Positions 45,362-55,310 are shown, counted from the first letter of the stretch. The stretch is 58,295 nt of DNA from Pigmentiphaga humi (GCF_900606115.1 NZ_UWPJ01000040.1:1-58295), one strand, 5' to 3'. Notes: a model not told the origin generated them from the letters alone. Numbers and translations: made by a program.

Positions 45362-46561
45362 TTAAATGACCTGCTTGTCTCTCAAGGCGGCGATCTGTTC
45401 CCGCGTCATGCCCAGCCGGCCTGCCAGCACCTGGTCGGTATGCTCGCCGAGCAAGGGCGGGCGGGCCAGGCTGGGATCGTCGTAGCCGGAGAACTTGAAC
45501 GGCACCGGCACGGCCTTGAACGCGCCGACCTGCGGATGGTCGAATTCGCGCACCATGCCGCGCGCCAGCACATGCTCGTTGGTCAGCACCTCGTCGACGT
45601 TCAGGATGGGGCCGGCGGGCACCTTGGCCGCATCGCACAGGCGGCAGAACTCGTCGCGGTCCAGTTGGCCGATCGCCGCGGACAGCGCCGCCATGACCTC
45701 TTCGCGGCGGCGCACGCGCTCGATGTTCCTGGACAGCGCCGGATCCTCGGCCCAGTCGTGCAGGCCCAGCAGGTCGCACAGCGGCTTCCAGTGCTGGTCG
45801 CTGCCGGTGACCTGCACCCATTTGCCGTCGCGGCAGCGGAACGCCGCCGACGGCACCCGTCCCGGATGCTCGGTCCCCAGGCGCGGCGGCACCTCGCCCA
45901 GCGCGAAGAAGCGCGCCGCGGCCAGCGACAGCAGGCCGACCTGCCCGTCGAACATGGAGAAATCGACGTGACAGCCCTTGCCAGTGGCATGGCGGCCCAT
46001 CAGGCTGGACAGGATGGCGATGGCCACCCACAGGCCCGAGGTCAGGTCGGCCACCGGCAGCCCCGGCTTGACCGGGCCGCCGCCGCGCTCCCCGGTCAGG
46101 CTCATGATGCCGCCCATGGCCTGGAACACCGTGTCGTAGCCTTTGCGCGGCGCATAGGGGCCCGTCATGCCGAATCCCGTGCACGAGACATAGACCAGCC
46201 CCGGGTTGTGCTCCGACAGCCGCGCATAGTCCAGGCCGTAGCGCTTGAGCGTGCCGACCGGGAAGTTCTCCAGCACCACGTCGGCCTGCGCGCTCAGCTT
46301 GCGGACCAGTTCCTGCCCTTCCGGGCTGCGCAGGTTGACGGTAATGGACTGCTTGCTGCGGTTGAAGGCCATGTAATAGGCCGACTCCGTGCCGCCCTCG
46401 CCTTCCACCTGGGGTTCGAAGCTGCGCGTCTCGTCGCCCGCGCCCGGCTGTTCGACCTTGATCACCGTGGCGCCCAGTTCGGCCAGGATCATGCTGGCGA
46501 ACGGGCACGCCAGCACCCGCGACAGGTCCAGGATGGTGATGTTCTCCAGCGGCCGCGTCAT
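45362..46561 (-). CDS. CaiB/BaiF (class III) CoA-transferase
   Basis: 399 residues of the family III CoA-transferases, which move CoA between carboxylic acids through an aspartyl-CoA intermediate. N-terminal ITILDLSRVLACPFASMILAELGATVIKVEQPGAGDETR is diagnostic; the catalytic Asp is in GLPVADLTSGLW. The start overlaps the enoyl-CoA hydratase stop by ATGA, so the two are translationally coupled. It probably activates the carboxylate handled by that pathway. Confidence 0.93.
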   Translation of the reverse strand: MTRPLENITILDLSRVLACPFASMILAELGATVIKVEQPGAGDETRSFEPQVEGEGGTESAYYMAFNRSKQSITVNLRSPEGQELVRKLSAQADVVLENFPVGTLKRYGLDYARLSEHNPGLVYVSCTGFGMTGPYAPRKGYDTVFQAMGGIMSLTGERGGGPVKPGLPVADLTSGLWVAIAILSSLMGRHATGKGCHVDFSMFDGQVGLLSLAAARFFALGEVPPRLGTEHPGRVPSAAFRCRDGKWVQVTGSDQHWKPLCDLLGLHDWAEDPALSRNIERVRRREEVMAALSAAIGQLDRDEFCRLCDAAKVPAGPILNVDEVLTNEHVLARGMVREFDHPQVGAFKAVPVPFKFSGYDDPSLARPPLLGEHTDQVLAGRLGMTREQIAALRDKQVI

Positions 46562-47289
46562 TTGGCCGCCTTGCGGAAGCCCCGCATGATCACGTTGGCG
46601 TCGCGCCCCGCGGCCAGGCCTTCCTCCAGCGTCAGGTCGGCGACGCGGTGAAACAGCTTCTTGGTCGTGCCCATCGCGATCGGGCTCCAGCTCGCCAGCT
46701 TGGCGGCGACCTCCATGGCGGCGTCGAGCACCTGCTCGGCGGGCTCCACCCGGTTGGCCAGCCCCAGCGCCAGGGCGCGCGCGCCATCGATGGGCTCGCC
46801 CATGGACAGCAGTTCGAACGCGTGCTTGCGCCCCAATTGCCGGGCCAGGTTGGACATCACCACCGCGGCGACGATGCCGTGCTTGAGTTCGGGATAGCCG
46901 AAACGGACGTTGTCGGCCATGACGGCGAGGTCGCAGGCGATGGCCAGCCCCGCTCCGCCGCCCAGCGCGTTGCCGCGCACCGCCGCCACCACCGGCTTGG
47001 CCATGCGCGAGAAGGTCAGGTGCAGGCGCGTGGTCAGGTCGGCGCGCGCGTTGACGGCCAGGGGATCCTCGGGCACCAGCGCGCTGAACTCCGAGGTATC
47101 CGCCCCAGCGCAGAAGGATTTGCCGGCGCCGGTCAGCACCACGGCGTGCACGCCGGGATCGGCATCGGCCTGCAGCAAGGCGTCCAGCAGCGACTGCGTC
47201 AGGGCCGTGTTGAGCGCATTGTGCTTTTCCGGCCGGTTCATGGTCAGCACCCGGACGGCGCCGTGATTTTCTATCAGGAGTTCGCTCAT
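46558..47289 (-). CDS. Enoyl-CoA hydratase/isomerase family protein
   Basis: 243-residue crotonase-fold enzyme. LNTALTQSLLDALL, KSFCAGADTSEF, GNALGGGAGLAIACDLAVMADN and FGYPELKHGIVAA are conserved CoA-binding and oxyanion-hole segments. It is the first gene behind promoter B. An ATG at 47313 would start within four bases of the predicted transcript start, so ATG 47289 is preferred. It resembles the hydratase at 41071 (same HGI/HGIVAA wording), suggesting paralogous genes. Confidence 0.88.
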   Translation of the reverse strand: MSELLIENHGAVRVLTMNRPEKHNALNTALTQSLLDALLQADADPGVHAVVLTGAGKSFCAGADTSEFSALVPEDPLAVNARADLTTRLHLTFSRMAKPVVAAVRGNALGGGAGLAIACDLAVMADNVRFGYPELKHGIVAAVVMSNLARQLGRKHAFELLSMGEPIDGARALALGLANRVEPAEQVLDAAMEVAAKLASWSPIAMGTTKKLFHRVADLTLEEGLAAGRDANVIMRGFRKAAK

Positions 47290-47314
47290 GCTCTGGTCTT
47301 GCCTCGTCTGCAAT

Positions 47315-47352
47315 ATAGTTGATTTTATATACTATCTAATTGACAATTTCAA
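47315..47352 (-). promoter_or_regulatory. Regulon promoter B
   Basis: On the minus strand: -35 TTGAAA (47352-47347), 17-base spacer, -10 TATAAA (47329-47324), with the inverted repeat ATAGT-N11-ACTAT (47315-47335) over the -10. A second TATAGTTG half-site sits just upstream of the -35. Confidence 0.8.
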
Positions 47353-47440
47353 CTATAAGCGCGGACGGCTTCGGGCGGACCAGACAAGACAGGCGAGGCC
47401 GGGGGCCCGTCAACGCGAAAGGCGGCCTCGCACCGCTTCC

Positions 47441-47941
47441 CTAGCGACCCCGGGCGGACTTCTTCTCTTTGGGCGTGCGGGGCTTGAGTTCGTCGAGCAG
47501 CGCGATCGTATGGTCGGTGAGCTTGTCGAGGGCGCGCTCGAGCACGTCGCGCTCCTCCTCGGTCAGGATGGAGAGCATGCGGTCGTTGCGCTCGACGGCC
47601 TTGGGAAAGACCTTGCGGTAAAGGGCGCGCCCCTGCGGCGTCAGATCCAGCCGCACACCCCGGCCGTCGGACTCGTCCGCACCGCGCTTGACGTAGCCGC
47701 GCTCGATCAGCTCGCCCACGCTGCGGCTGGCCTGGCTCTTGTCGATGTTGGCCTCGTGCGCCAGCGCATTGAGCGACAGCGGCGCGAAGGCGCCCAGCAG
47801 ACCGATGATGCGCCAGTCGCGCGACCCCAGCTCGTACTGGGTTTCGTTCACCCGCGCGGCGATGCGGCTGGAAACGAATGCCAGGCGGTTCAGGCGGTAG
47901 GAAAACAACTCCTTCAGATTCTCGGGAGCGGGTCGTGCCAT
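47441..47941 (-). CDS. MarR-family transcriptional regulator
   Basis: 166-residue winged-HTH protein. The recognition region is LSLNALAHEANIDKSQASRSVGELIERGYVKR (about 55-85), and the wing DESDGRGVRLDLTPQGR follows. The C-terminus is very basic (PRTPKEKKSARGR). It is the last gene of the catabolic operon that starts behind promoter C and lies next to promoter B, so it is the obvious candidate for binding the shared operators, with a CoA thioester or aromatic acid as ligand. ATG 47941 is preferred over 47974. Confidence 0.88.
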   Translation of the reverse strand: MARPAPENLKELFSYRLNRLAFVSSRIAARVNETQYELGSRDWRIIGLLGAFAPLSLNALAHEANIDKSQASRSVGELIERGYVKRGADESDGRGVRLDLTPQGRALYRKVFPKAVERNDRMLSILTEEERDVLERALDKLTDHTIALLDELKPRTPKEKKSARGR

Positions 47942-48020
47942 GCTGTGTGCTTCTCGAAAAGTTGACCGCAGCAATGTACCTCAGTCGGCCAGGCGGCGCC
48001 GCACCGCCCGGCGCGGGCGC

Positions 48021-48491
48021 TCAGGCGTGCTTGGGGCGCCTGAGCTTGAAACTGCTCATGGCCGTGGCCACCAGCGTGCCGTCCAGGTCGCGCACCTCGC
48101 ACTGGCAGAACGAAATCGAGCCGCCCGCATGCTTGACCTCCGCCCGGGCGATCAATTCGCCGCGGCCGGGCGCAACGAAATGGATGTTCAAGTCTACCGT
48201 CCCGCTGGTCTCCATGCCGGCTTCGATGGTGCGCGTGGCGATCGCCATGCTCGAATCGACCAGCGTGGCGATCGCGCCGCCATGGACCACGCCGCGGCGA
48301 TTGGCCAGGCGCTGGCTCGCGCGCATGGCCAGCACGGACTTGCCGTGGTCGGCCTCGAGCACCTCGATGCCCAGCCAGGTCGCGAACGGCGCGATCGCGG
48401 ATCCGGTCAACGGTCCGACCTGGATCACGCCGGGCTGGATCGCTTCGTCCCCGGACACCGTTGCGTCCGCCGTGGCTTGCCGGTTATCCAT
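48021..48491 (-). CDS. PaaI-type hotdog-fold thioesterase
   Basis: 156 residues with the PaaI motif RRGVVHGGAIATLVDSSMAIAT, in which the HGG-A-x8-D pattern supplies the catalytic residues, then LNIHFVAPG. It hydrolyses acyl- or aryl-CoA and may relieve CoA trapping in the pathway. Its start overlaps the lyase stop by 8 bases; the MarR gene follows after 79 bases. Confidence 0.9.
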   Translation of the reverse strand: MDNRQATADATVSGDEAIQPGVIQVGPLTGSAIAPFATWLGIEVLEADHGKSVLAMRASQRLANRRGVVHGGAIATLVDSSMAIATRTIEAGMETSGTVDLNIHFVAPGRGELIARAEVKHAGGSISFCQCEVRDLDGTLVATAMSSFKLRRPKHA

Positions 48492-49467
48492 GCGCGGCCT
48501 CCCGCGCGGCGGCCAGCAGCGGGTTCAGGCCGCTCTGCGCCACGCGGCTGTGCAGGCTGCGACCCAGCGCCTGCTCGCACAGCTCGGCCGTCTCCATCAG
48601 GCCGGCCAGGTCGATCCCGGTCGCCACGCCCATGGATTCGAACAGGTTGACCAGGTCCTCGGTCGATACGTTGCCGGTATGGCCGCCGCCGTACTTGACC
48701 TTGGCCGGATGGCCGCCGACTCCGCCGAAGGCGCAGTCGAAATAGCGACAGCCGGCCTCCAGCGCCGCGACGTAGTTGACCAGGCCCGTGCCGCGCGTAT
48801 CGTGGAAATGCGCCACCGCCGTGACCTCGGGCGCCTCGGCATGCACGGCCTCCATCAGCCGGCGAACCGTCTGCGGCGCCGCCATGCCGGTGGTGTCGCC
48901 CAGCGCCACGTGCATCACCCCCAGCCTGGCGAAGCGCTTCACGTCTTCGACCACGCTGTCCGCCGACACCCGGCCTTCGAACGGGCAGCCCCAGGCGACC
49001 GACACCGTGCCTATCATCCGGAAGCGCCCCTGCGAAGCCGCCACCATGTCGGCCACGTTCTGCCACTGGTCGGCGCGCGTGCGCCGCAGGTTCTTCATCG
49101 AGTGCGACTCGCTGGCGGAGACCAGCAGGCTGATTTCGTTGGCGCCGAAGCCGGCCTCCAGGTCGGCCACCGCGCGCTCCACCGCGCGCACGTTGGCGCA
49201 GGTCGCCTTGTACCAGACGCCCTCGCGCCGCGGCAGCGTGCGCAGCAGCTCGCTGGCGTCGGCGAACTGCGGCACCACCTTGGGGTTCGAGTAGGACGTG
49301 GCCTCCACGCGCTGGAAGCCGATCCGCGCGAAGCGGTCGATCAAGGCCACCTTGGTGGCCGTGGGGATGAAGCCCTCTTCGTGCTGCATACCGTCGCGCG
49401 CGAAGCATTCGCACAGAACCACGTCGGCGCCTGCGCGCGCGCCCGCTCCGCCTTGGGCAACACTCAT
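48484..49467 (-). CDS. HMG-CoA lyase-like protein
   Basis: 327-residue DRE-TIM metallolyase-type barrel. FARDGMQHE supplies the metal-binding and catalytic Arg-Asp/Gln, AHFHDTRGTGLVNY the metal histidines, and ALGDTTGMAAP a conserved loop. The usual HMG-CoA lyase signature cysteine (GGCPY) is replaced by GGHPA, so a different aldol-type cleavage substrate is likely. It overlaps the ligase stop by ATGA and the thioesterase start, indicating tight coupling. Confidence 0.85.
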   Translation of the reverse strand: MSVAQGGAGARAGADVVLCECFARDGMQHEEGFIPTATKVALIDRFARIGFQRVEATSYSNPKVVPQFADASELLRTLPRREGVWYKATCANVRAVERAVADLEAGFGANEISLLVSASESHSMKNLRRTRADQWQNVADMVAASQGRFRMIGTVSVAWGCPFEGRVSADSVVEDVKRFARLGVMHVALGDTTGMAAPQTVRRLMEAVHAEAPEVTAVAHFHDTRGTGLVNYVAALEAGCRYFDCAFGGVGGHPAKVKYGGGHTGNVSTEDLVNLFESMGVATGIDLAGLMETAELCEQALGRSLHSRVAQSGLNPLLAAAREAAHG

Positions 49468-51113
49468 GCCTTTCCTCCGTCCGCGGCCTTCACGCCGCCC
49501 AGCCCGAACAGCTCGATGGCGTGCGCCTTGAGCTTGTTCTTCTGCACCTTGGAACTGCCGGTCATGCCGATATTGTCGAACGATTCGACGATGTCGAGAT
49601 AACGCGGCACCTTGAAGTTGGCGCAGCGCGCCTTGCACCAGTCGATCAGCTCCTGGCGCTCGGCATGCTTGTCCTCCTTGAGCAGCACGAAAGCCGCCGT
49701 CACCTCGCCCAGCCGCGCATCGGGCACGCCGACCACCTGCGCCATCTGGACCGCGGGATGCGCGTGCAGGGTCTCTTCCACCTCGGCGGGCGCGACGTTC
49801 TCGCCGCCCACGCGGTACATGTCCTTGAGGCGGCCCACCATGCGCAGCCGGCCGTCCGGACGCATTTCGCCCAGGTCGCCGGTACGCAGCCAGCCTTCGG
49901 GCGTCAGCGCCTTGGCGGTCGCCTCGGGCATCTTGTAGTAGCCGCGCATCACGTGCCAGCCGCGCACCTGGATCTCGCCCTGGCCGCCCGGCGGCAGCAC
50001 CTGGCCGGTTTCCTCGTCGACGATGCGCACCTCGGTGCCCGGATGCGGCAGGCCCCAGCCGTGCGCGCGGAACTCGAAGGGATCGTCCCACGACGACATG
50101 ATGACGTTGGGCGACGCCTCCGATTGCCCGTAGGCGTTGCATACGCCGTCCACGCCCATGACGTCGCGGATCTGCTGCATGACCTCCGGCCCCGCCGCCG
50201 CCCAGCCGCCGCGCAGATGCAGCTTGTTCCGGTCGAAGTCGGGATGGCCCATCATCATCAGGAAAATCGTGTCGTTGCCCGAGGTCAGCGTGCAGCGCTC
50301 GACGTCCATGATGCGCAGCGTCTCGGCCACGTCGAACTTGGGCAGGGTCAGCAGGCAGCAGCCGAACACCAGGCTCATGAGCACCGACAGCGTCGAGCCC
50401 GACACGTGGAAGAACGGTCGGATGCTGAAGTAGCGGTCGTCGTAGCGCGCGCCGATGCGCTGGCCCGCGGCCCAGGCATTGGTCAGCATGTTGGCGTGGG
50501 TCAGCATGACGCCCTTGGGGAAGGACGTCGTGCCGGACGTGAACTGCATCAGCAGCACGTCGCCGGGCTCGACCTGGCCGGCCGCGGCCTCCAGTTCGCC
50601 GGCCGGCACGCTCTCGCCGCGCGCCAGGAAATCCACATAGCGGCCGGCGCCCGCCGGGCACGGACCGTTGCCCACCATCACGGCCTGGCGCAGCTCCGGC
50701 AGCGCCGCGCCGGGCAGGCTGCCCTCGAACGCCGGCTCGACCGCGGTCAGCAATTCGACGAAATCGATGCCGAGGAACTGGTCGGCGAAGAACAGCATCT
50801 TCACGTCGGCCTGCTTCAGGCAGAACTGCAGCTCATCGGTCTTGAAGCGGGTGTTGACCGGCACCGTTACGGCGCCGACGGTCGCGCAGGCGAAGAATAT
50901 CTGCAGCCAGGTCGCGCCGTTGCCCAGCATGATGCCGACGTGGTCGCCCTTGCGGATGCCGCTGGCGTGCAAGGCGGCGGCGACGCGGCGCGTGCCCGCC
51001 AGCACTTCGTTCCAATTCAGCCGGTCGGACTGGCAGATGAAGGCATCGCGCTCGCCATACTGGCTGGCCGTGCGTTCCAGGGCGCGGTAAAGCGTGGTCG
51101 GACGCTCAAGCAT
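49464..51113 (-). CDS. AMP-dependent acyl-CoA synthetase
   Basis: 549-residue ANL enzyme that activates a carboxylate to its CoA ester. Adenylation motif MQFTSGTTSFPKGVMLTHANM, YGQSEASP, TGDLGEMRPDGRLRMVGRLKDM and a C-terminal lysine in TGSSKVQKNKLKAH. ATG 51113 has GGGAG upstream and is preferred to 51143. It overlaps the hydratase stop. The wording is closer to medium-chain or short acyl ligases than to the ligase at 5533. Confidence 0.9.
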   Translation of the reverse strand: MLERPTTLYRALERTASQYGERDAFICQSDRLNWNEVLAGTRRVAAALHASGIRKGDHVGIMLGNGATWLQIFFACATVGAVTVPVNTRFKTDELQFCLKQADVKMLFFADQFLGIDFVELLTAVEPAFEGSLPGAALPELRQAVMVGNGPCPAGAGRYVDFLARGESVPAGELEAAAGQVEPGDVLLMQFTSGTTSFPKGVMLTHANMLTNAWAAGQRIGARYDDRYFSIRPFFHVSGSTLSVLMSLVFGCCLLTLPKFDVAETLRIMDVERCTLTSGNDTIFLMMMGHPDFDRNKLHLRGGWAAAGPEVMQQIRDVMGVDGVCNAYGQSEASPNVIMSSWDDPFEFRAHGWGLPHPGTEVRIVDEETGQVLPPGGQGEIQVRGWHVMRGYYKMPEATAKALTPEGWLRTGDLGEMRPDGRLRMVGRLKDMYRVGGENVAPAEVEETLHAHPAVQMAQVVGVPDARLGEVTAAFVLLKEDKHAERQELIDWCKARCANFKVPRYLDIVESFDNIGMTGSSKVQKNKLKAHAIELFGLGGVKAADGGKA

Positions 51114-51873
51114 TTTGTTTCGCTCCCGAACCGAAACCGGCAATGGCGCGCTTCCAGTCGCTGTTGCGCAGGTTTTCCTCGATGGCGAGCAGCTCGACCG
51201 CCATCGCCCCTTCGCGCGTCGTTTCCACGCCCTGGTCCACGCAGCGCTTGGTCAGGCGCACCGTCAGCGGCGCCGCGGCCGCGATATGGCGGGCCATGGC
51301 CACGGCCTCGGCTACCAGTTGGTCGGGCGCGTAGACGTGGTTCACCAGGCCGATCTCCTTGGCCTCCTGGGCATCGAACGTACGGCCGGTGAACAGCAGC
51401 TCCTTGGCCATGCGGGTGCCGACCATGCGCGGCAGGCGCTGGGTCGCGCCTATGGTGCCCCAGCTCACTTCGGGATAGCGGAACTTCGCCTCGGTCGAGG
51501 CCAGGATGAAATCGCTGGCGCCGGCGATCTCGCAGCCGGAACCGAAGGCGGGACCGTGCACCACCGAAATGACGGCCTGCGGCAGGCGCTCGATCGCGGC
51601 ATAGGCCATGAACCCCTTGACGCGGCGCGCCGTCAGCTCGGCAGTGGACATGCCCTGCCGCTCTTTCAGGTCGGCGCCGGCGCAGAAGACCGGTCCCTCG
51701 CCGCGGATCAGCACCACGTGGACGGACTCGTCGGCCGCCAGCCGCTCGGTCGCCGCGAGCAGTTCGCCGCACATGGCGACGTTGAGCGCATTGCGGCTCT
51801 CGGGCCGGTTCAGCGTCAGCGTGGCGACGTGGTCGTCTACCTCGAGCCTGATGGTGGAAAATGCACTGCCCAT
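51106..51873 (-). CDS. Enoyl-CoA hydratase/isomerase family protein
   Basis: 255-residue crotonase-fold enzyme: LNRPESRNALNVAM, GPVFCAGADLKERQ, VHGPAFGSGCEIAGASDFILAS, FRYPEVSWGTIGATQRL. It is the first gene of a five-gene unit (hydratase, ligase, lyase-like, thioesterase, MarR). An ATG at 51900 would lie almost at the predicted transcript start; ATG 51873 has AGGGG five bases upstream and is preferred. Confidence 0.9.
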   Translation of the reverse strand: MGSAFSTIRLEVDDHVATLTLNRPESRNALNVAMCGELLAATERLAADESVHVVLIRGEGPVFCAGADLKERQGMSTAELTARRVKGFMAYAAIERLPQAVISVVHGPAFGSGCEIAGASDFILASTEAKFRYPEVSWGTIGATQRLPRMVGTRMAKELLFTGRTFDAQEAKEIGLVNHVYAPDQLVAEAVAMARHIAAAAPLTVRLTKRCVDQGVETTREGAMAVELLAIEENLRNSDWKRAIAGFGSGAKQNA

Positions 51874-51902
51874 ACGTACCCCTGCATGTTGTGTCGCCAT
51901 TG

Positions 51903-51940
51903 ATAGTTGTTTTTATACACTATCTTGTTGACGTTAACAA
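51903..51940 (-). promoter_or_regulatory. Regulon promoter C
   Basis: On the minus strand: -35 TTGTTA (51940-51935), 17-base spacer, -10 TATAAA (51917-51912), overlapped by ATAGT-N11-ACTAT (51903-51923). A further ATAGTTG half-site lies just upstream of the -35. Controls the operon that encodes the MarR protein. Confidence 0.8.
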
Positions 51941-51973
51941 CTATATGCGGAAGCACATCCGGCGGCACCGGCC

Positions 51974-52644
<671 letters not shown>

Positions 52645-52648
<4 letters not shown>

Positions 52649-53400
52649 GCCGCCGTCTCCGCCGCCGTTCCCAGGTAGGCCGCGCGCACGGCGGGATCCG
52701 CTGCGACCTCCTGCGGCGTGCCCGACGCGATGACGCGGCCGCGCACCAGCACCAGGACGGCGTCCGCGAAACCGAACACCACGTCCATGCTGTGCTCGGT
52801 GAACAGCACGGCCAGCCCCGATGCCTCGACCTCCTGCCTGACCAGCGCCATCAGCGCGCGCCGGTCCGCCCGGGTCATGCCGGCGGTGGGTTCGTCCATC
52901 AGCAGCACGCGCGGCCGCAGGGCCAGCGCGCTCGCCAGCTCCACCCGCTTGAGTTCGGGGTAGGGAAGCTCCGCGCACAAGCGCTCGGCCTGCCCTGCCA
53001 GGCCGAAACGCGCCAGCCAGGCGTCTGCCTGCTCGAGCGCCTCGCGCTGCGCACGGCCGGTCACGCTGCGCCATACAGCCGGGTCGCGCGCGGCCAGCGC
53101 CAGCGCCATATGCTGGCGCACCGTCAGCGAAGCGGCCACCTGCGCGATCTGGAACGTGCGTCCCATGCCCAGCCGCGCCCGGGACGCCACGCTGGCATGC
53201 GTGATGTCGCGCCCTTCCAGCGCCACTCGGCCTGCATCCGGGCGCAATTGACCGTTGATGCATTGAAAGCACGTGCTCTTGCCCGCGCCGTTGGGGCCGA
53301 TCAAGGCCAGCATCCGGCCCGCCGCCAGGCCGAAGCTGACATCGCTCACCGCCTTGACCGCGCCGAACGAACGGGACAGGTGTTCCACCTCCAGTCTCAT
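52645..53400 (-). CDS. livG: Branched-chain-type ABC transporter ATP-binding protein LivG-like
   Basis: 251-residue ABC ATPase with Walker A GPNGAGKSTCFQCI, Walker B RVLLMDEPTAGM and switch LFTEHSMDVVF. The signature is unusual: YPELKRVELASAL in place of a canonical LSGGQ, a form seen in some LivG relatives. GRTFQIAQVAASLTV is typical of LivG. It overlaps the permease gene by ATGA. Confidence 0.92.
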
Positions 53401-55307
53401 GCCTGCCTCCTTGCCGCGGCCGGCCAGCGCCAGCCGGTCAACCCGCCGGGAGCAAGCAGCACCAGGACCAGCATGGCAAAGCCGATGGCCGCGCGCCAGT
53501 ATTCGGTCGCGCGCGCCAGGAAATCTTGCCCTACCGTATACGCCAGCGCGCCCAGCCAAGGCCCGGCCAGCGACTGCAGGCCGCCCAGCAGCACCATGAC
53601 GAGCGCATCGACCGAGCGCGGTATCGCCAGCAGGTCGGGCGACAGCGAACCTTTGGCGAACACCGTCAGCGCCCCCGCGGCGCCGGCCAGCGCGCCCGCC
53701 AGCATGAACGCCGTCCAACGGACCGCGAACACCGGCAGCCCCAGGCTCTCGGCCCGCAGCGGCGCATCCCTGACCATGCGCAGCGTCACGCCGAACGGCG
53801 CATGCAATACCTGCCGCAGCAGCCAGGCCGCCAGCGCGGCGATACCCAGCACGAACCAGTAATAGCCCTCGCGGCTGCCCAGCCACCCCTGCGGCCAGAA
53901 CCCGAACAGGCCGTTGCTGCCGCCCGTCACGCCGTCCCACTGGAAAGCGATGGACCAGGTGATCTGCGCGAAGGCCAGGGTCAGCATCGCCGCATAGACG
54001 CCCGCCGCGCGCAACACCACGAAGCCATAGAGCGCGGCGCCGGCCACCGCCAGCGCCATGCCCGCGCACATGGCCAGCACGACCTGCAGCATTCCGCCGG
54101 CGCCTTCCATTCCAGGCAAGGCGTCCGCCAGCAACGGCGCGGCCAGCGCCGCTCCGTAGGCGCCCAGGCCCAGGAACGCGGCATGGCCGAACGAATGGAT
54201 GCCGCCCGGCCCCATCAGCGCAAACAGGCTGGCGGCGAACAGGCCGGCAATCAGCACATCGACCGCCAACACGAGTACGTAGGGCGCATCCGCCGCCATC
54301 CATGGCAGCGCGGCGAGCACGGCCAGCAGCGCCAGCGCCCCCCACACGGCGCGCGGCGCCGGCGCCGGCAGCGGCGTCCATTCCGCGCGCGCGGCACGGG
54401 CCGGCGCGGCCGGGCGGCCGAACAGGCCCCAGGGCCGGAAGGCCAGCACCACGGCCATCAACAGGAATTCGATGACCAGCGTGAGCTTGGGCAAGACCAG
54501 CTCGAACCCGCCCACCTGAAGCGTTCCCAGCGCCACGCAGGCGGCCTTGATGACGCCGATCAGCATGGCCGCCACGAAAGCCCCGGCGACGCTGCCCATG
54601 CCGCCAACCACCGTCACGACGAAGGCTTCGGCAACGACCTGCAAGTCGTAGGTCAGGGCCGCCGGCTCGCGCGGCATCTGCAAGGCGCCGGCCAGGCCCG
54701 CCAGCCCGGCGCCGAGCGCGAATACCTGCGTGAACAGGCGGCGTTCATCCACGCCTATCGCCAGCGCCATCTCGCGGTCTTCGGTCGCGGCGCGCAATTG
54801 CAGGCCCCAGCGCGTCGACGCCATGACCCAGCGCACGGCCGCCAATACCGCCACACCGGCCGCCATCAGCGCCAGGTCGTACCAAGGCAGGTTGAGCGCC
54901 CCGGGCGCGAACACCCCATCCAGCCCAGGCGCCTTGGGCCCGAGCAAATCGTCGGCTCCCCAGAACCAAAGGGTCGCGTCGCGCACGATCAGCACCAGCG
55001 CGAACGTCGCCACCAGTTGGAACAATTCGGGGCGGCCATACAGGCGCCGCAGCAGCAGGCGCTCGACCAGCGCGCCCACGAGCGCCACCGCCACCGTCGC
55101 CCCGGCTACGGCGCCCCAGAATCCGGCCCCGCCCAGCCAGGGCATCATCCAGCCCGCCAGGCTCACGCCCAGGTACAGCCCGAGCATCGCAAGCGAGCCG
55201 TGGGCAAAATTCACCACCCGGGAAACACCGAAGATCAGCGTCAGGCCGAGCGATAGCAGAAACAGGCTGCTGGCGCTGGCCAGCCCGTTCAGCAGTTGCG
55301 CCAGCAC
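53397..55307 (-). CDS. Fused LivH-LivM permease
   Basis: 636 residues joining both membrane subunits of a branched-chain/aromatic-acid ABC importer. The N-terminal part (1-290; LGLTLIFGVSRVVNFAHGSLAMLG) is LivH-like. The C-terminal part (about 335-625; LMGPGGIHSFGHAAFLGLGAYGAAL) is LivM-like. The two are normally separate genes of about 290 and 320 residues; the reading frame is continuous, so this looks like a genuine fusion. The solute-binding gene ends 4 bases before its start. Confidence 0.92.
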   Translation of the reverse strand: MLAQLLNGLASASSLFLLSLGLTLIFGVSRVVNFAHGSLAMLGLYLGVSLAGWMMPWLGGAGFWGAVAGATVAVALVGALVERLLLRRLYGRPELFQLVATFALVLIVRDATLWFWGADDLLGPKAPGLDGVFAPGALNLPWYDLALMAAGVAVLAAVRWVMASTRWGLQLRAATEDREMALAIGVDERRLFTQVFALGAGLAGLAGALQMPREPAALTYDLQVVAEAFVVTVVGGMGSVAGAFVAAMLIGVIKAACVALGTLQVGGFELVLPKLTLVIEFLLMAVVLAFRPWGLFGRPAAPARAARAEWTPLPAPAPRAVWGALALLAVLAALPWMAADAPYVLVLAVDVLIAGLFAASLFALMGPGGIHSFGHAAFLGLGAYGAALAAPLLADALPGMEGAGGMLQVVLAMCAGMALAVAGAALYGFVVLRAAGVYAAMLTLAFAQITWSIAFQWDGVTGGSNGLFGFWPQGWLGSREGYYWFVLGIAALAAWLLRQVLHAPFGVTLRMVRDAPLRAESLGLPVFAVRWTAFMLAGALAGAAGALTVFAKGSLSPDLLAIPRSVDALVMVLLGGLQSLAGPWLGALAYTVGQDFLARATEYWRAAIGFAMLVLVLLAPGGLTGWRWPAAARRQA

Positions 55308-55310
55308 CGG

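Noticed and set aside
44304-46508. 734-residue frame joining a Bug protein to an N-terminal extension
   Set aside because: The extension is a shadow of the CaiB CoA-transferase gene; a signal peptide with a ribosome site starts the real Bug protein at 45266.
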